DNA from: CAYRFQ01 sp964423615
Lineage (GTDB): Bacteria; Planctomycetota; Planctomycetia; Gemmatales; Gemmataceae
Direction: 5' to 3'
Length of the DNA stretch: 50,817 nt
Assembly: GCA_964423615.1 (NCBI GenBank)
Contig: CAYRFQ010000048.1
Location: forward strand, 1 to 50,817
A program made the position numbers and the translations under genes. Below are positions 1 through 8,631 of the stretch, in pieces. Position 1 is the stretch's first letter. Each line of letters begins with the position of its first letter. Below the pieces are notes generated by a model. It was not told the origin of the DNA, did no database searches, and was given only the letters and a program-made list of their open reading frames with translations.

Positions 1-1
1 G

Positions 2-709
2 TTGCGTTGTCCTTCCGAGGTGCTGTCGATTGAATGGAGACATGTCGATTGGGAGCGGAGCCACTTGACAGTTGCTTCCCCCAAGACCGACCGTTACGAC
101 GGAAAGGGAAGTCGGACCATTCCCCTGTTTGCGGATTTGCGACCTCACCTTGAGGAAGCTTTCGAGCTGGCAACTCCTGACCAAACGCACGTTGTTGGTG
201 GAGGTCATTTGGCCAAAGCCCAAGGGCCGAATGGGTGGAAAAGTTGCAATCTCCGGACACCGTTTTCCAAACTCGTTCAACGCGCGGGGTTGGAACCGTG
301 GCCGCGATTGTTTCACAATCTTCGTGCGAGTAGAGAGACGGAGTTGTTGGAAGAGTTCCCCGTCCATGTTGTTGCGGGTTGGATGGGACACGATGCAAAG
401 GTCAGTTTGAAACATTACGCGCAAACGACCTCGGACCATTTCGAGAGGGCCATAGGCGGCGCAAAATCCGGCGCACGAGTGGCGCAAAATCCGGCGCAGC
501 AGAGAATCGTAAATAATAGCGAGGACCAGAAGGCAGAGTCAGAAAGTGAAGCTGACAAACAACTTGTGACGTCTGGATGCGAGTCGTTGCGAGATGCTGC
601 GAAAGCGAAAATCGGAGAGGGGGGGATTCGAACCCCCGGTACGCTAAGCGTACACGGCATTTCCAGTGCCGCACAATCGGCCACTCTGTCACCTCTCCAA
701 ATTTTATAA
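2..709 (+). CDS. Tyrosine recombinase (phage-type integrase), C-terminal part, cut by window edge
   Basis: Site-specific DNA strand exchange by a tyrosine recombinase; only the catalytic domain is in the window. Visible catalytic elements, numbered from the first residue seen: Arg I at R2 in a 'GLRxSE'-like context, a lysine in the beta-hairpin region (about K35), H105-x-x-R108 in 'HNLR', H130 in 'GWMGH', and nucleophile candidate Y139 in 'KHYAQT'. All catalytic positions that should be present are present, so it could be active if the missing N-terminal part is intact. The reading frame does not stop before the neighbouring tRNA: its last ~32 codons are the antisense of tRNA-Ser and end at a TAA just past it, the usual layout when an element is inserted at a tRNA 3' end. 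The true start lies left of position 1. Confidence 0.85.
   Translation: MRCPSEVLSIEWRHVDWERSHLTVASPKTDRYDGKGSRTIPLFADLRPHLEEAFELATPDQTHVVGGGHLAKAQGPNGWKSCNLRTPFSKLVQRAGLEPWPRLFHNLRASRETELLEEFPVHVVAGWMGHDAKVSLKHYAQTTSDHFERAIGGAKSGARVAQNPAQQRIVNNSEDQKAESESEADKQLVTSGCESLRDAAKAKIGEGGIRTPGTLSVHGISSAAQSATLSPLQIL
613..698 (-). tRNA. tRNA-Ser (anticodon GGA)
   Basis: The minus strand folds into a complete class II tRNA: acceptor GGAGAGG pairs with CCTCTCC, the anticodon loop reads CTGGAAA (anticodon GGA, Ser UCC/UCU), there is a long variable arm (GTACGC/GCGTAC), and the T loop is GTTCGAATC. The discriminator at 613 is G, as expected for bacterial tRNA-Ser. CCA is not encoded. Its 3' end abuts the integrase gene, making it the likely attachment site of an element that lies to the left. 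Confidence 0.97.
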
Positions 710-778
710 GTTGTTTTACAGAATAGCTTTATATCATTGTTATTCCTGTTAACTTGAGTCCTGTTTGGTCTTGTTAAC

Positions 779-1393
779 TTGCTGTTAACTTTTGGTCGAT
801 TGATCCTGTGTTGGGGTGCTGACCTACTGCGGTTAACATACCGGAAAACTCACCTGCAGACAATTGAGGACCTTATCAGCAAACCAAAATTCTCAGTTCT
901 GCAGCGCCAGTACAAGTTCCGAAGAAGGCTCCCGAGTTCCTTTGTTTGGCCAGGCAGTTGGTTTCAGCGAGCCGCGGAGATGTTCCGACCAGACCTTGAG
1001 GATTCGGAGATCGAGTTCGCGATCGAAGGGCCAGAAGGGCCTTTGGTTGCCGACTTCCATTGTCTTCGCCACACGTACGTGGCTCTGCTCGAGCAGAGCG
1101 GAGCAACTCTCAAGGAAGCAATGCAACTCGCCCGACACAGTGACCCGAAACTCACGATGGCGGTTTACGGACGAGCCCCTCTTGAAGATTTGGGAGAAGC
1201 AGTTGCTCGACTTCCCGATTTGCAATCCGACTCCGGAGAACGCAACAAGACTCTGACGGAAAGCCAACAGCCCGAAGCCGATCCAAATTCCTTGCGCAAT
1301 ACTTGCGCAAGTTTTGATTTCGATAGCGATTCCGTGAGGACTGTTGAGGATGCAAAAGGGGAATCGAGTAGGGAACTGTCTCAACTCAAGTGA
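779..1393 (+). pseudogene. Remnant of a second tyrosine recombinase (C-terminal catalytic part only)
   Basis: From about position 900 the frame matches the tail of planctomycete tyrosine recombinases: a tryptophan/arginine-rich stretch followed by 'WFQRAAEMFRPDLE', then 'ADFHCLRHTYVALLEQSG' with the H-x-x-R catalytic pair, 'LARHSDPKLTMAVYGRA' carrying the third conserved histidine and the tyrosine. The N-terminal core-binding domain and the Arg I box are absent; the first ~40 codons look unrelated and there is no ribosome binding site at the nominal start. I therefore read it as a truncated, inactive copy. Its last codons and TGA stop lie inside the 178-bp repeat that recurs at 7709. Confidence 0.75.
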
Positions 1394-1546
1394 ACATAAT
1401 AGCGAACGTCGGTTGACGGTTGAGTTGTCGGCGCTTTGCAGACAGCGAAACACAACTCGTTTTCGAGTAAGCACTTTGATCGCCGACATTTCAGCGCTGA
1501 GATGGCGTCAAATTGTCAATCCTCCAAAGGCTTAGATGAGACGATC
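1369..1546 (+). repeat. 178-bp direct repeat, copy 1
   Basis: Aligned by eye with 7709-7886: same length, no gaps, 8 mismatches (about 95.5% identity). It overlaps the end of the recombinase remnant. Inside it a heptamer CAACTCA (1382-1388) is followed by its inverse TGAGTTG (1421-1427) and then by CAACTCG (1453-1459), and GTCGGCG/CGCCGAC form a further inverted pair. Such spaced, oriented motifs are compatible with a recombinase-binding site, but that is inference; a plain duplicated segment is the alternative. Confidence 0.9.
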
Positions 1547-2087
1547 TCCAAGCCTCACAATACCCACCCTCGCAAAATCAACAGCCCAAACTGTTTGGGC
1601 ATTTCAAGAGATTCCACCGTCGTAGCGAGAGCGCATCGCAACCAGGTATCCGCAGAGTTCGAAACAGTTCCGAAAGTCCCGAGCCAACCATGATCGTTCT
1701 TGTCCGACTCTCTGAGATGCCGGACCGCTACATTCGGATGCAAAGTGCTCGAGCCAAGGATGCCCGAATTCAAACGAACTTGAGGATGCGCCTCTTTGCC
1801 AATTTTTCGATACTACCTCGTGCTTTGCACAATTTGCGAGGTACATACTTTGCGTAATCTCCTTGCTTTTCTTGTTTCATCTTCGTTCACAGATGATTCC
1901 AGGAATGCTTGTAGGAAAACGACTTAGGGAAAAGCGTCTAAATGCAACTCTATGAAAATATTGTCAGGTCTGCAACTTCACGGAAAGCTAACAATTCAAA
2001 CATTGAAAGTTAACATAATTGAATTATGTTTTTCCATGTATTCTACCTTTAACGTCCTATTTGAGTTCTCCAAGGAGGAAGCATCGC
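1547..2087. other. Intergenic stretch upstream of the large surface protein gene
   Basis: No convincing gene. A short hairpin GCCCAAA/TTTGGGC (1584-1600) could end transcription from the recombinase remnant. The last ~150 bp are AT-rich and should contain the promoter and leader of the surface protein gene; no specific box is claimed. Confidence 0.5.
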
Positions 2088-5000
2088 ATGGGAAATCCCC
2101 TCTCCCAACCCACACACCGTGCGCGCAAGCCATTAGGTTTCCGTAGCCCTCACCGATCTGTCCGACCTTTACTGGAGTTACTGGAGGATCGCACAGCGCC
2201 AGCGATCCTCACGGCCGACTTTCAGACCTTTGATGGGTCTGGTTTCGCACCAGTTCCTGCTGCTGGCCAACTGGATTCCGACGTATGGCGGGTCAACGGC
2301 CTAAGCATCGGCAGCATGGCATTTGGCGACACTCGCACGGAGAACGACTTCGCCCGTGGGGCTTCCGCCGGTGGAGTCACGACTGGCGGAGTTTATAGCT
2401 TCGACACAGGTTCGGGGAACAACATCCTGGGTATTCAACCATCGAGCGCTGACTGGACTCCTGGTACGATTACGTTGCAGGTCGTCAATACGACCGGCTC
2501 GAGTGTCGACAGTTGGGACATCAGTTATGACATCTTTTCGTTGAACAATGAGCCTCGCGCGAATTCCTTAAACTTCGCTTTCTCGACAGACGATAGCAGC
2601 TACACTCCCGTTGCGGCTTTGGACTTCACCACTCCCGAGGCTGCGGATGCACTCGGTTGGCAGTCCGTCAGCCGTAGCACAACCATCAGCGCGACGGTTG
2701 CGGCAGGGGAATCGCTCTTCCTCCAATGGCAAGGTGATGACGTCAGCGGCAGTGGTGCTCGCGATGAATACGGCATCGATAACGTTGTGGTCGGTAGTCC
2801 CTCGACGCCACCCTCAGACAAGATCGGCAACGAAGATTTTGATGGCGGTGCCCTGAACCTGGTCAGCGGCTTCGACCCGAGCACTGGCAATCTCGATGGT
2901 GGTCCTGGTGACTTCTTCGGCGTTGGTAGTGCGGTTGCTTGGCCGCAAGGCAACGACCCTGGCGTGCCGTTCTCCATCGCCGACGACTCGGTTGTCGACT
3001 TCTCCGGCGCAGGTACAGGCACTCCGTTCCTGAGTGATGACGAAGGTGTTTACGGCGAGAATGCGGACCTCAACAACGCTTTCTTCGCCATCTCCGATAC
3101 TCAGGAATTCGACGCGGCCGACCTGACCGCCAGTTGGACTTTTGACGTTCGTGGATCTAGCAACTTGGAAATTTCCATCGACATCGGCTCGGACATCGAC
3201 GCTGACTTCCCCTACGATGCCGCCTCCTTCCTGACGTTCACCGCCCAGGTCGACGGCGGTTCGGTGCAGACGCTGTACTCGTTCACCCCGGTCACAAACA
3301 CGCTAGACATCTCGGCCTTCCGCCCGATGGACAGCGGCACCAACGAACTGCCACAGAACATCCTGGTGGTAACCGACAGCGATGCCACGGTCACCAAGAC
3401 GTTTGCCGATGGGGGTTCCTCGACCGCAGCCGCCGACCTCTATCTGGACGGGTCCAACCGTGCCACTGGTGAGCTGGACACGTTCTTAACTTCCATCGCT
3501 GGAAGTGGCAGCGAACTGACCATCACCATGACCACGAATATGCCGTTCGAAGCCGCTGTCTTCGATAACATCATGATCTTCGGCGAAGGAGAACCCCCAG
3601 TCGACACTGACCTGGTGATCAACGAGTTCGTTGCCAATCACGTTGGTACCGACGACATGGAGTTCATCGAAGTCAACGGTACGTCCGGAGGCGACTTCTC
3701 GGCCTTCACCGTGCTGCAGATCGAAGGCGACAACGGGGCCAATCCTGGAGAGATCGACAGCGTACATCCCGTCGGTGCCCTGCCTGCCAGCGGCATCAAG
3801 AACATCACTGGCTTCCTCACGAACGTCATCGAAAACGGCAACATGACTCTCCTGTTAGTGAAGGACTTCACCGGGACTGTTGGCGATGACATCGATCCCG
3901 ACGACACTGGGAACATCACTAACCCGCTGTGGAGCAGCATCATCGATGATGTCGCCGTCGAGGACACCACTCCTGGGACTCTTTACTCTTCGGTCGTGCT
4001 GCTGCCAGGTGCCGATGGGAATCCGTTTGAGTACGGTGGAGCTTCCCGCATCCCCAACGGCGTGGACACGGACTCTCCCAGCGACTGGCTCCGAAACGAT
4101 TTCGACAAAGCCGGCTTCCCGGGCTTCCCTGGCAGCCCAGAGATCGGAGAGGCTTTCAACACGCCCGATGAAGTCAACGAGGCCGTGACCGCGGTCGACC
4201 CGACCAACGACGCCATCATCAACGAGTTCGTCTTGAATCATCGTGGAACCGACACGCAGGAGTATGTCGAAATCTTTGGTGATGCTCTTGCGAATTACTC
4301 GGACTTGACGTTGCTGCAGATCGAAGGCGACGGACCGTTCGTAGCGGGGACCATCGACAGCGCTGATCCAATTGGTGTGACTAATAGCGAAGGTTTCTTC
4401 CTCGTCGGTTTTAGCAACAACGTCTTCGAGAACGGGGCAGTCACCCTTCTGCTCGTCGAAGGCTTCACGGGCCAGGTCGGCGATGACATCGATGGGAACA
4501 ACGATGGCGTCATCGATAACCCCTTGTGGGACCGCATCGTTGACAGCGTCGCTGTCTTTGACACCGTTGAGCGACCAGACTTCGTTATCGATTTCGAAGA
4601 AGATGGCAGCGGGAACGACTTCCAGTCAGGCGACATCGTGACGGACCAGTTGTTCGGCGGCCTTGGCGTCACTGTCTCCACAAAAGATGTACCAACCGTT
4701 CCGATCTCGGGCCAACAGAGTGTTGCCGCAGACACAAACGCCGAGATTAAGGTGAGCGGGTCCTCCGGCACCGACAGCGACGACACGCCCAGTGGCATCC
4801 GAGTGTTCGGAGCCAACCAACAGTCGACTCTCTTCTTCAACATCGCCGGAGATGGGAACACCGACCAAGAACGCTTTGCCGTCGCCGACTTTGTGTTCCC
4901 TGGCGACAGCAGCATCACGTCGATCAACAACGTTGTCCTGAGCCTGTTCGAAAACGAGGCCGCCTTCTCCTTCAATGGCCCCATCGGCGTCTTCGGGGCA

Positions 5001-7487
5001 ACGACTGTTGCCGGCGAGGCCGATAACCTGATTGACCCGGCTAACAATCCGGCCTCGGGTGTACCGTCGTACCAGGATGGCAACAACGGCCGAGACGCGA
5101 TCGATCCCGTTTTCGCACCGAGTGGGCTCATCGGCTCTGGCGTCTACAATGGAGCCCTTCCCGGCGGTGGTGGTGACGGAGACAACAACGATGACGTGTT
5201 CATCCCGCTGACCGCTCCAGGAGCCATCGCGGCCATCCAGGACGCGGTCATTAACGGTGGAAAGATTCGCCTGCTGCTGGCGCCTGGCAACGACACCGTC
5301 AATGCCACGTTCGCTGGCCAGAGCAACAACCAGGGAGCACCTCCCACACTCACCTTTGACGTCGAGAGCACCGGTCCTGCCCCTGCCATGATCTTCGACA
5401 GCGCCAACCCAACAGGAGGCGACTTCGATTTGGGCACACCAAATAGACGGTTTGGTGGTCCTGGCAAGGGTTTCGGTGGTGCTTTTGGACCTGGGGAGAA
5501 CAAAGAAGCTCGCGGCAACATCCTGATCATCTCGGAAGATGGCGATTCGAGCGAGCCAGACGACTTGGCCACTGGCGGCAAGTTGGTCTTTGAGTTCGTC
5601 GGACCTTCCAGGATCAACACCGTCAACTTGATCGACATGGATGATCCGCAAATCAGGAAAGGCCCCTCCGGGCGGATCAAACTGTTTGGCTCCGACGGAG
5701 CAACAGTTGGTGTCGTCGCTATCCCAACCTTGGGTGATAACAGCTTCGTTTCCGTCGACGTCGGCATTGATGGCGTCCAGAAGATGGTTGTGGAGTTGTT
5801 TGGTAGCGGGGCCGTCAGTGAAATTGACTTCACAGGTACCGGCGACTTGACATACTCAGACGTCGTTCTCGCGCCCGGCTATGACGGCATCAGCTTTGCT
5901 GTCGGCGGAGCTTCCCGAATTCCTGGAGAGGAGCTTGGTGAGCCGACCACCAGCCCTGATGACTGGACTCGAAACGACTTCGACAAGGAAGGCTTGCCGA
6001 TGGCCATGGGAGGCAGTCGAGATCCTGGCGAAGCCGTGAACACTCCGAATGCTCCCAACGAGATAGCTATCGAAACTGGCATTCGGCTAATCGATCTGCC
6101 TGGAGCCGGAGATGACCTTGGAACGGTTGTGGCATCGACCAACGCTGAGATCAAGGTGAGCGGGTCCTCCGGCACCGACAGCGACGGCACGCCCAGTGGC
6201 ATCCGAGTGTTCGGAGCCAACCAACAGTCGACTCTGTTCTTCAACGCTGCCGGAGATGCCAACGACGACCAGGAACGCTTTGCCGTCGCTGACTTTGAGT
6301 TTGCTGGCAACAGCAGCATTACGTCGATCAGCAACGTCGTCTTGAACCTGTTCGAGGACGAGGCCGCCTTCTCGTTCAATGGCCCCATCGAGGTCTACCT
6401 CGCAACGACCGCCGCGAGCGAAAGTGCGGACTTGATCGATCCGGACAACAATCCGGCCTCGGGCGTCCCCTCGTACCAGGATGGCAACAACGGACGCGCC
6501 TCGATCGACTCCGTTTTCGCCCCGAGTGCCTCAGCGATCGGAACTGGGAATTACACCGGGGCCCTTCCCGACGGTGGTGGTGACGGAGACAACGACGATG
6601 ACGTAGCCATCCCGCTGACCAACTCGGCAGCCATCGCAGCTATCGAAGACGCCGTCATCAAAGGTGGCAAGATTCGTCTGTTGGTGGCTCCTGGTAACGA
6701 CGAAGTGAATGCCACGTTCGCCGGCCAGAACAACAACGATGGGGCACCTCCGACACTCACCTTTGACGTCGATGGCACCTCAGCGCCCACGAAAATCTTG
6801 CAAATCGTCGGTACCACAGGAGATGATGACATCGTTGTGGACCAACAACCGGGTGTCGGTGGGACGATCTTCCGCGTGCTCGATAGGGCTGGCACGATCA
6901 CCGGGACACCAGGGACAATCGTTCCGGTCATCGGAAACGACGTCGGCCAGATCCAGGTCGTCCTGGGCTTTGGCAATGACAATAGCATCTTGCGAGACTC
7001 GGTGGATGTCGACTCCATCCAACGTGGCGGGGACGGCGATGATCTCCTTAGAGGCGGGAGCGGCAACAACGCTCTTGTCGGAGGTTTTGGTGCCGACAGC
7101 CTCCAAGGCAACGCCGGACGTGACATCCTCATTGGCGGATTCGGGGACGACTCTGCCCGAGGAGGGGATGATGACGACATCCTCATCGGTGGCCAGTACC
7201 AGCTGCAAGAGAACATCGAGGCTCTGAGCGCTCTCCTTGCGGCCTGGTCTCGCACCGATCTTGACTTCCATGAGAGAGTCGAACTCATCACAGAAACAGG
7301 TGTCGGTGAAGAGAATCAGTTCATCCTCAATACAGACACCGTTGGTGATGATGGCGACCAGGATCGACTCTTGGGGCAAGGTGGGTCGAACTTATTCTTG
7401 GCCCAGCCAGGAACAGACCTGACTCCAGATGTGGGCGCTGGAGATGCGTTTATTCCTATCCTTGATCCGTTTGACTTTGACGACTAG
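2088..7487 (+). CDS. Giant mosaic secreted/surface protein: LEDR N-terminal motif, lamin-tail-like domains, RTX-type repeats
   Basis: 1,799 residues, probably exported and cell-surface bound. Start chosen at 2088 because AAGGAGGAA (2072-2080) lies 7 nt upstream; an in-frame ATG at 2019 lacks such a site. Residues 28-39 (LLELLEDRTAPA) match the N-terminal motif found on large planctomycete extracellular proteins. Order: first beta domain (~40-245), a second similar unit (~250-495), a lamin-tail-like domain beginning 'VINEF' (~510-697), a second copy beginning 'IINEF' (~709) that is interrupted at ~825 and resumes at ~1255-1325, a duplicated domain beginning 'AEIKVSG' (~885-1095 and ~1353-1561), and glycine/aspartate RTX-like calcium-binding repeats (~1628-1703). 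The gene is strongly coding and intact. It is the only gene between the two 178-bp repeats. Function is unknown: adhesion or calcium-stabilised surface structure is inference. Confidence 0.85.
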   Translation: MGNPLSQPTHRARKPLGFRSPHRSVRPLLELLEDRTAPAILTADFQTFDGSGFAPVPAAGQLDSDVWRVNGLSIGSMAFGDTRTENDFARGASAGGVTTGGVYSFDTGSGNNILGIQPSSADWTPGTITLQVVNTTGSSVDSWDISYDIFSLNNEPRANSLNFAFSTDDSSYTPVAALDFTTPEAADALGWQSVSRSTTISATVAAGESLFLQWQGDDVSGSGARDEYGIDNVVVGSPSTPPSDKIGNEDFDGGALNLVSGFDPSTGNLDGGPGDFFGVGSAVAWPQGNDPGVPFSIADDSVVDFSGAGTGTPFLSDDEGVYGENADLNNAFFAISDTQEFDAADLTASWTFDVRGSSNLEISIDIGSDIDADFPYDAASFLTFTAQVDGGSVQTLYSFTPVTNTLDISAFRPMDSGTNELPQNILVVTDSDATVTKTFADGGSSTAAADLYLDGSNRATGELDTFLTSIAGSGSELTITMTTNMPFEAAVFDNIMIFGEGEPPVDTDLVINEFVANHVGTDDMEFIEVNGTSGGDFSAFTVLQIEGDNGANPGEIDSVHPVGALPASGIKNITGFLTNVIENGNMTLLLVKDFTGTVGDDIDPDDTGNITNPLWSSIIDDVAVEDTTPGTLYSSVVLLPGADGNPFEYGGASRIPNGVDTDSPSDWLRNDFDKAGFPGFPGSPEIGEAFNTPDEVNEAVTAVDPTNDAIINEFVLNHRGTDTQEYVEIFGDALANYSDLTLLQIEGDGPFVAGTIDSADPIGVTNSEGFFLVGFSNNVFENGAVTLLLVEGFTGQVGDDIDGNNDGVIDNPLWDRIVDSVAVFDTVERPDFVIDFEEDGSGNDFQSGDIVTDQLFGGLGVTVSTKDVPTVPISGQQSVAADTNAEIKVSGSSGTDSDDTPSGIRVFGANQQSTLFFNIAGDGNTDQERFAVADFVFPGDSSITSINNVVLSLFENEAAFSFNGPIGVFGATTVAGEADNLIDPANNPASGVPSYQDGNNGRDAIDPVFAPSGLIGSGVYNGALPGGGGDGDNNDDVFIPLTAPGAIAAIQDAVINGGKIRLLLAPGNDTVNATFAGQSNNQGAPPTLTFDVESTGPAPAMIFDSANPTGGDFDLGTPNRRFGGPGKGFGGAFGPGENKEARGNILIISEDGDSSEPDDLATGGKLVFEFVGPSRINTVNLIDMDDPQIRKGPSGRIKLFGSDGATVGVVAIPTLGDNSFVSVDVGIDGVQKMVVELFGSGAVSEIDFTGTGDLTYSDVVLAPGYDGISFAVGGASRIPGEELGEPTTSPDDWTRNDFDKEGLPMAMGGSRDPGEAVNTPNAPNEIAIETGIRLIDLPGAGDDLGTVVASTNAEIKVSGSSGTDSDGTPSGIRVFGANQQSTLFFNAAGDANDDQERFAVADFEFAGNSSITSISNVVLNLFEDEAAFSFNGPIEVYLATTAASESADLIDPDNNPASGVPSYQDGNNGRASIDSVFAPSASAIGTGNYTGALPDGGGDGDNDDDVAIPLTNSAAIAAIEDAVIKGGKIRLLVAPGNDEVNATFAGQNNNDGAPPTLTFDVDGTSAPTKILQIVGTTGDDDIVVDQQPGVGGTIFRVLDRAGTITGTPGTIVPVIGNDVGQIQVVLGFGNDNSILRDSVDVDSIQRGGDGDDLLRGGSGNNALVGGFGADSLQGNAGRDILIGGFGDDSARGGDDDDILIGGQYQLQENIEALSALLAAWSRTDLDFHERVELITETGVGEENQFILNTDTVGDDGDQDRLLGQGGSNLFLAQPGTDLTPDVGAGDAFIPILDPFDFDD
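4749..4841 (+). repeat. Internal near-identical repeat in the surface protein gene, copy 1
   Basis: 93 bp that match 6153-6245 with only two mismatches. They encode the beginning of the duplicated 'AEIKVSG' domain. Identity falls off downstream although the whole ~210-residue domain is duplicated, which suggests partial gene conversion or selection on this block. Confidence 0.9.
6153..6245 (+). repeat. Internal near-identical repeat in the surface protein gene, copy 2
   Basis: Second copy of the 93-bp block at 4749-4841. One mismatch changes Asp to Gly, the other is synonymous. Confidence 0.9.
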
Positions 7488-7554
7488 TCCCACTTCAAAG
7501 TCTGAGTAACTCGAGCAGTTTGCGTACGGGTGTAGCGATTTGGATTCCAATGTT

Positions 7555-7580
7555 CCTCGCCCCTCCTCAAAGGGGCGAGG
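7555..7580 (+). terminator. GC-rich hairpin, likely terminator of the surface protein gene
   Basis: CCTCGCCCC (7555-7563) pairs with GGGGCGAGG (7572-7580), extended by one T-A pair, with a 6-nt loop. It starts 68 bp after the stop codon. No T-run follows, so the termination role is inferred from position and stability. Confidence 0.5.
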
Positions 7581-7708
7581 GCCACGAAAAGAACTGCAGT
7601 GCGTGAGGGGTGAGAAAAGAAAAGGCGGTTTATGCGTTTGTTCTTTGAGGTTCGAAGCCAGAGCCCCTTGGCCCTTGATCCCTCTCTGCGAAAAGCGGTG
7701 AGGCAAAA

Positions 7709-7886
7709 TAGGGAACTGTCTCAACTCAAGTGAACATAATAGCGAATGTCGGTTGACGGTTGAGTTGTCGGCGCTTTGCAGACAACGGAACTCAACTCGT
7801 TTTCGAGTAAGCACTTTGATCGCCGACATTTCAGCGCAGAGATGGCTCCAAACTGTCAATCCTCCAAAGGCTTAGATGAGACGATC
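7709..7886 (+). repeat. 178-bp direct repeat, copy 2
   Basis: Same orientation and length as 1369-1546, 8 mismatches. The oriented heptamers CAACTCA (7722-7728), TGAGTTG (7761-7767) and CAACTCG (7793-7799) are conserved. In this copy GTTGAGTT and AACTCAAC form a longer imperfect hairpin. No recombinase remnant is attached here, so the repeat is not merely the tail of that gene. Confidence 0.9.
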
Positions 7887-8180
7887 CCTCCGACGACAGA
7901 TCACTCGTTACCTATCTTCTATCCAGTGAAACACATCCGTCGATTTGACGAATATTTATTTGTGGCCTAGATATTGATTATAGTCTCGTCTCCTGTCAAA
8001 GAGACTTGAAGTTGATCACACTCATTATTCTCCAAAATATTCAGCCACACTGATAACAGTAAACATACTATCTCCTCCCTTCTGTTCCTCAACATTGGAT
8101 GACTCCCCATTTCTCAAACCCTGCGACTTTGCATTTTCGTGCAAGGTGCGTTGAATTGTCCATGCCTGGAGATTTTGTTG
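7887..8180. other. Intergenic stretch upstream of the pilin gene
   Basis: No gene seen. AT-rich, presumably holding the pilin promoter. GGAG at 8167-8170 is a plausible ribosome binding site for the ATG at 8181. Confidence 0.4.
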
Positions 8181-8603
8181 ATGCAGAGAGTTATCGCAGC
8201 CATTGTTGACTTTTTCGAGCGGGAAGAGGGACCAACTGCAGTTGAATACGCGGTTATGATGGGCCTGATTATCGCCGTCTGTGTCGGAGCCGTGGATTAC
8301 CTCGGAAGTAGGACCAGCGCAGCTTTTTCGACAGTCGAGACCGCGTTTGGCTCGACCGAGTCGCAAAACACATCCACAGCGAGTGCTGCTGCAATTACAA
8401 GCCTGCCCCATGTGCAACTGCCATCTGGATGGAACGGCGGCGACCCGCAAGGAGGGGTTTGGAAAAACGACAGCAAAGGGCAAATCATAGCGAGCCGACC
8501 CAATGGAGGGGAAGCCTTTGATTCTGCAGGCGGCGCGAGCCCTTGGGTCAGAGTTCGCGCCTCCAACGGCGACCAATTTACCTGGTATGCCAACGGCAAC
8601 TGA
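8181..8603 (+). CDS. Flp/Fap-type (type IVb) pilin with long C-terminal extension
   Basis: 140 residues. Residues 1-45 have the Flp pilin layout: short charged leader ending '...FFEREEG', predicted prepilin peptidase cut after G17, then 'PTAVEYAVMMGLIIAVCVGAV' with the conserved glutamate at +5 and tyrosine at +6, forming the hydrophobic assembly helix. Flp pilins are usually 50-70 residues; here ~90 further residues follow, serine/threonine/alanine-rich at first (~46-75), then Gly/Trp-rich. That tail may be a displayed domain or mark a pseudopilin. Start chosen at 8181, where the pilin leader begins with GGAG upstream; an in-frame ATG at 8139 has no support. No tad secretion genes lie nearby, so assembly machinery must be elsewhere. 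Confidence 0.85.
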   Translation: MQRVIAAIVDFFEREEGPTAVEYAVMMGLIIAVCVGAVDYLGSRTSAAFSTVETAFGSTESQNTSTASAAAITSLPHVQLPSGWNGGDPQGGVWKNDSKGQIIASRPNGGEAFDSAGGASPWVRVRASNGDQFTWYANGN

Positions 8604-8605
8604 GC

Positions 8606-8631
8606 CGAGGATTCCTTCTGAGGATTCCTCG
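8606..8631 (+). terminator. Hairpin directly after the pilin gene
   Basis: CGAGGATTCC (8606-8615) pairs with GGATTCCTCG (8622-8631) with one T-T mismatch and a 6-nt loop, beginning 3 bp after the stop codon. Possible terminator or transcript-stabilising hairpin. The rest of 8632-8908 holds no convincing gene. Confidence 0.4.

Noticed and set aside
2019..2087. Start of the giant protein at ATG 2019
   Set aside because: No ribosome binding site there, whereas AAGGAGGAA precedes ATG 2088 at ideal distance.
4295..5131. Long open frame antisense to the giant surface protein gene
   Set aside because: Low-complexity Ser/Pro-rich mirror of the sense repeats, no ribosome binding site and no family match.
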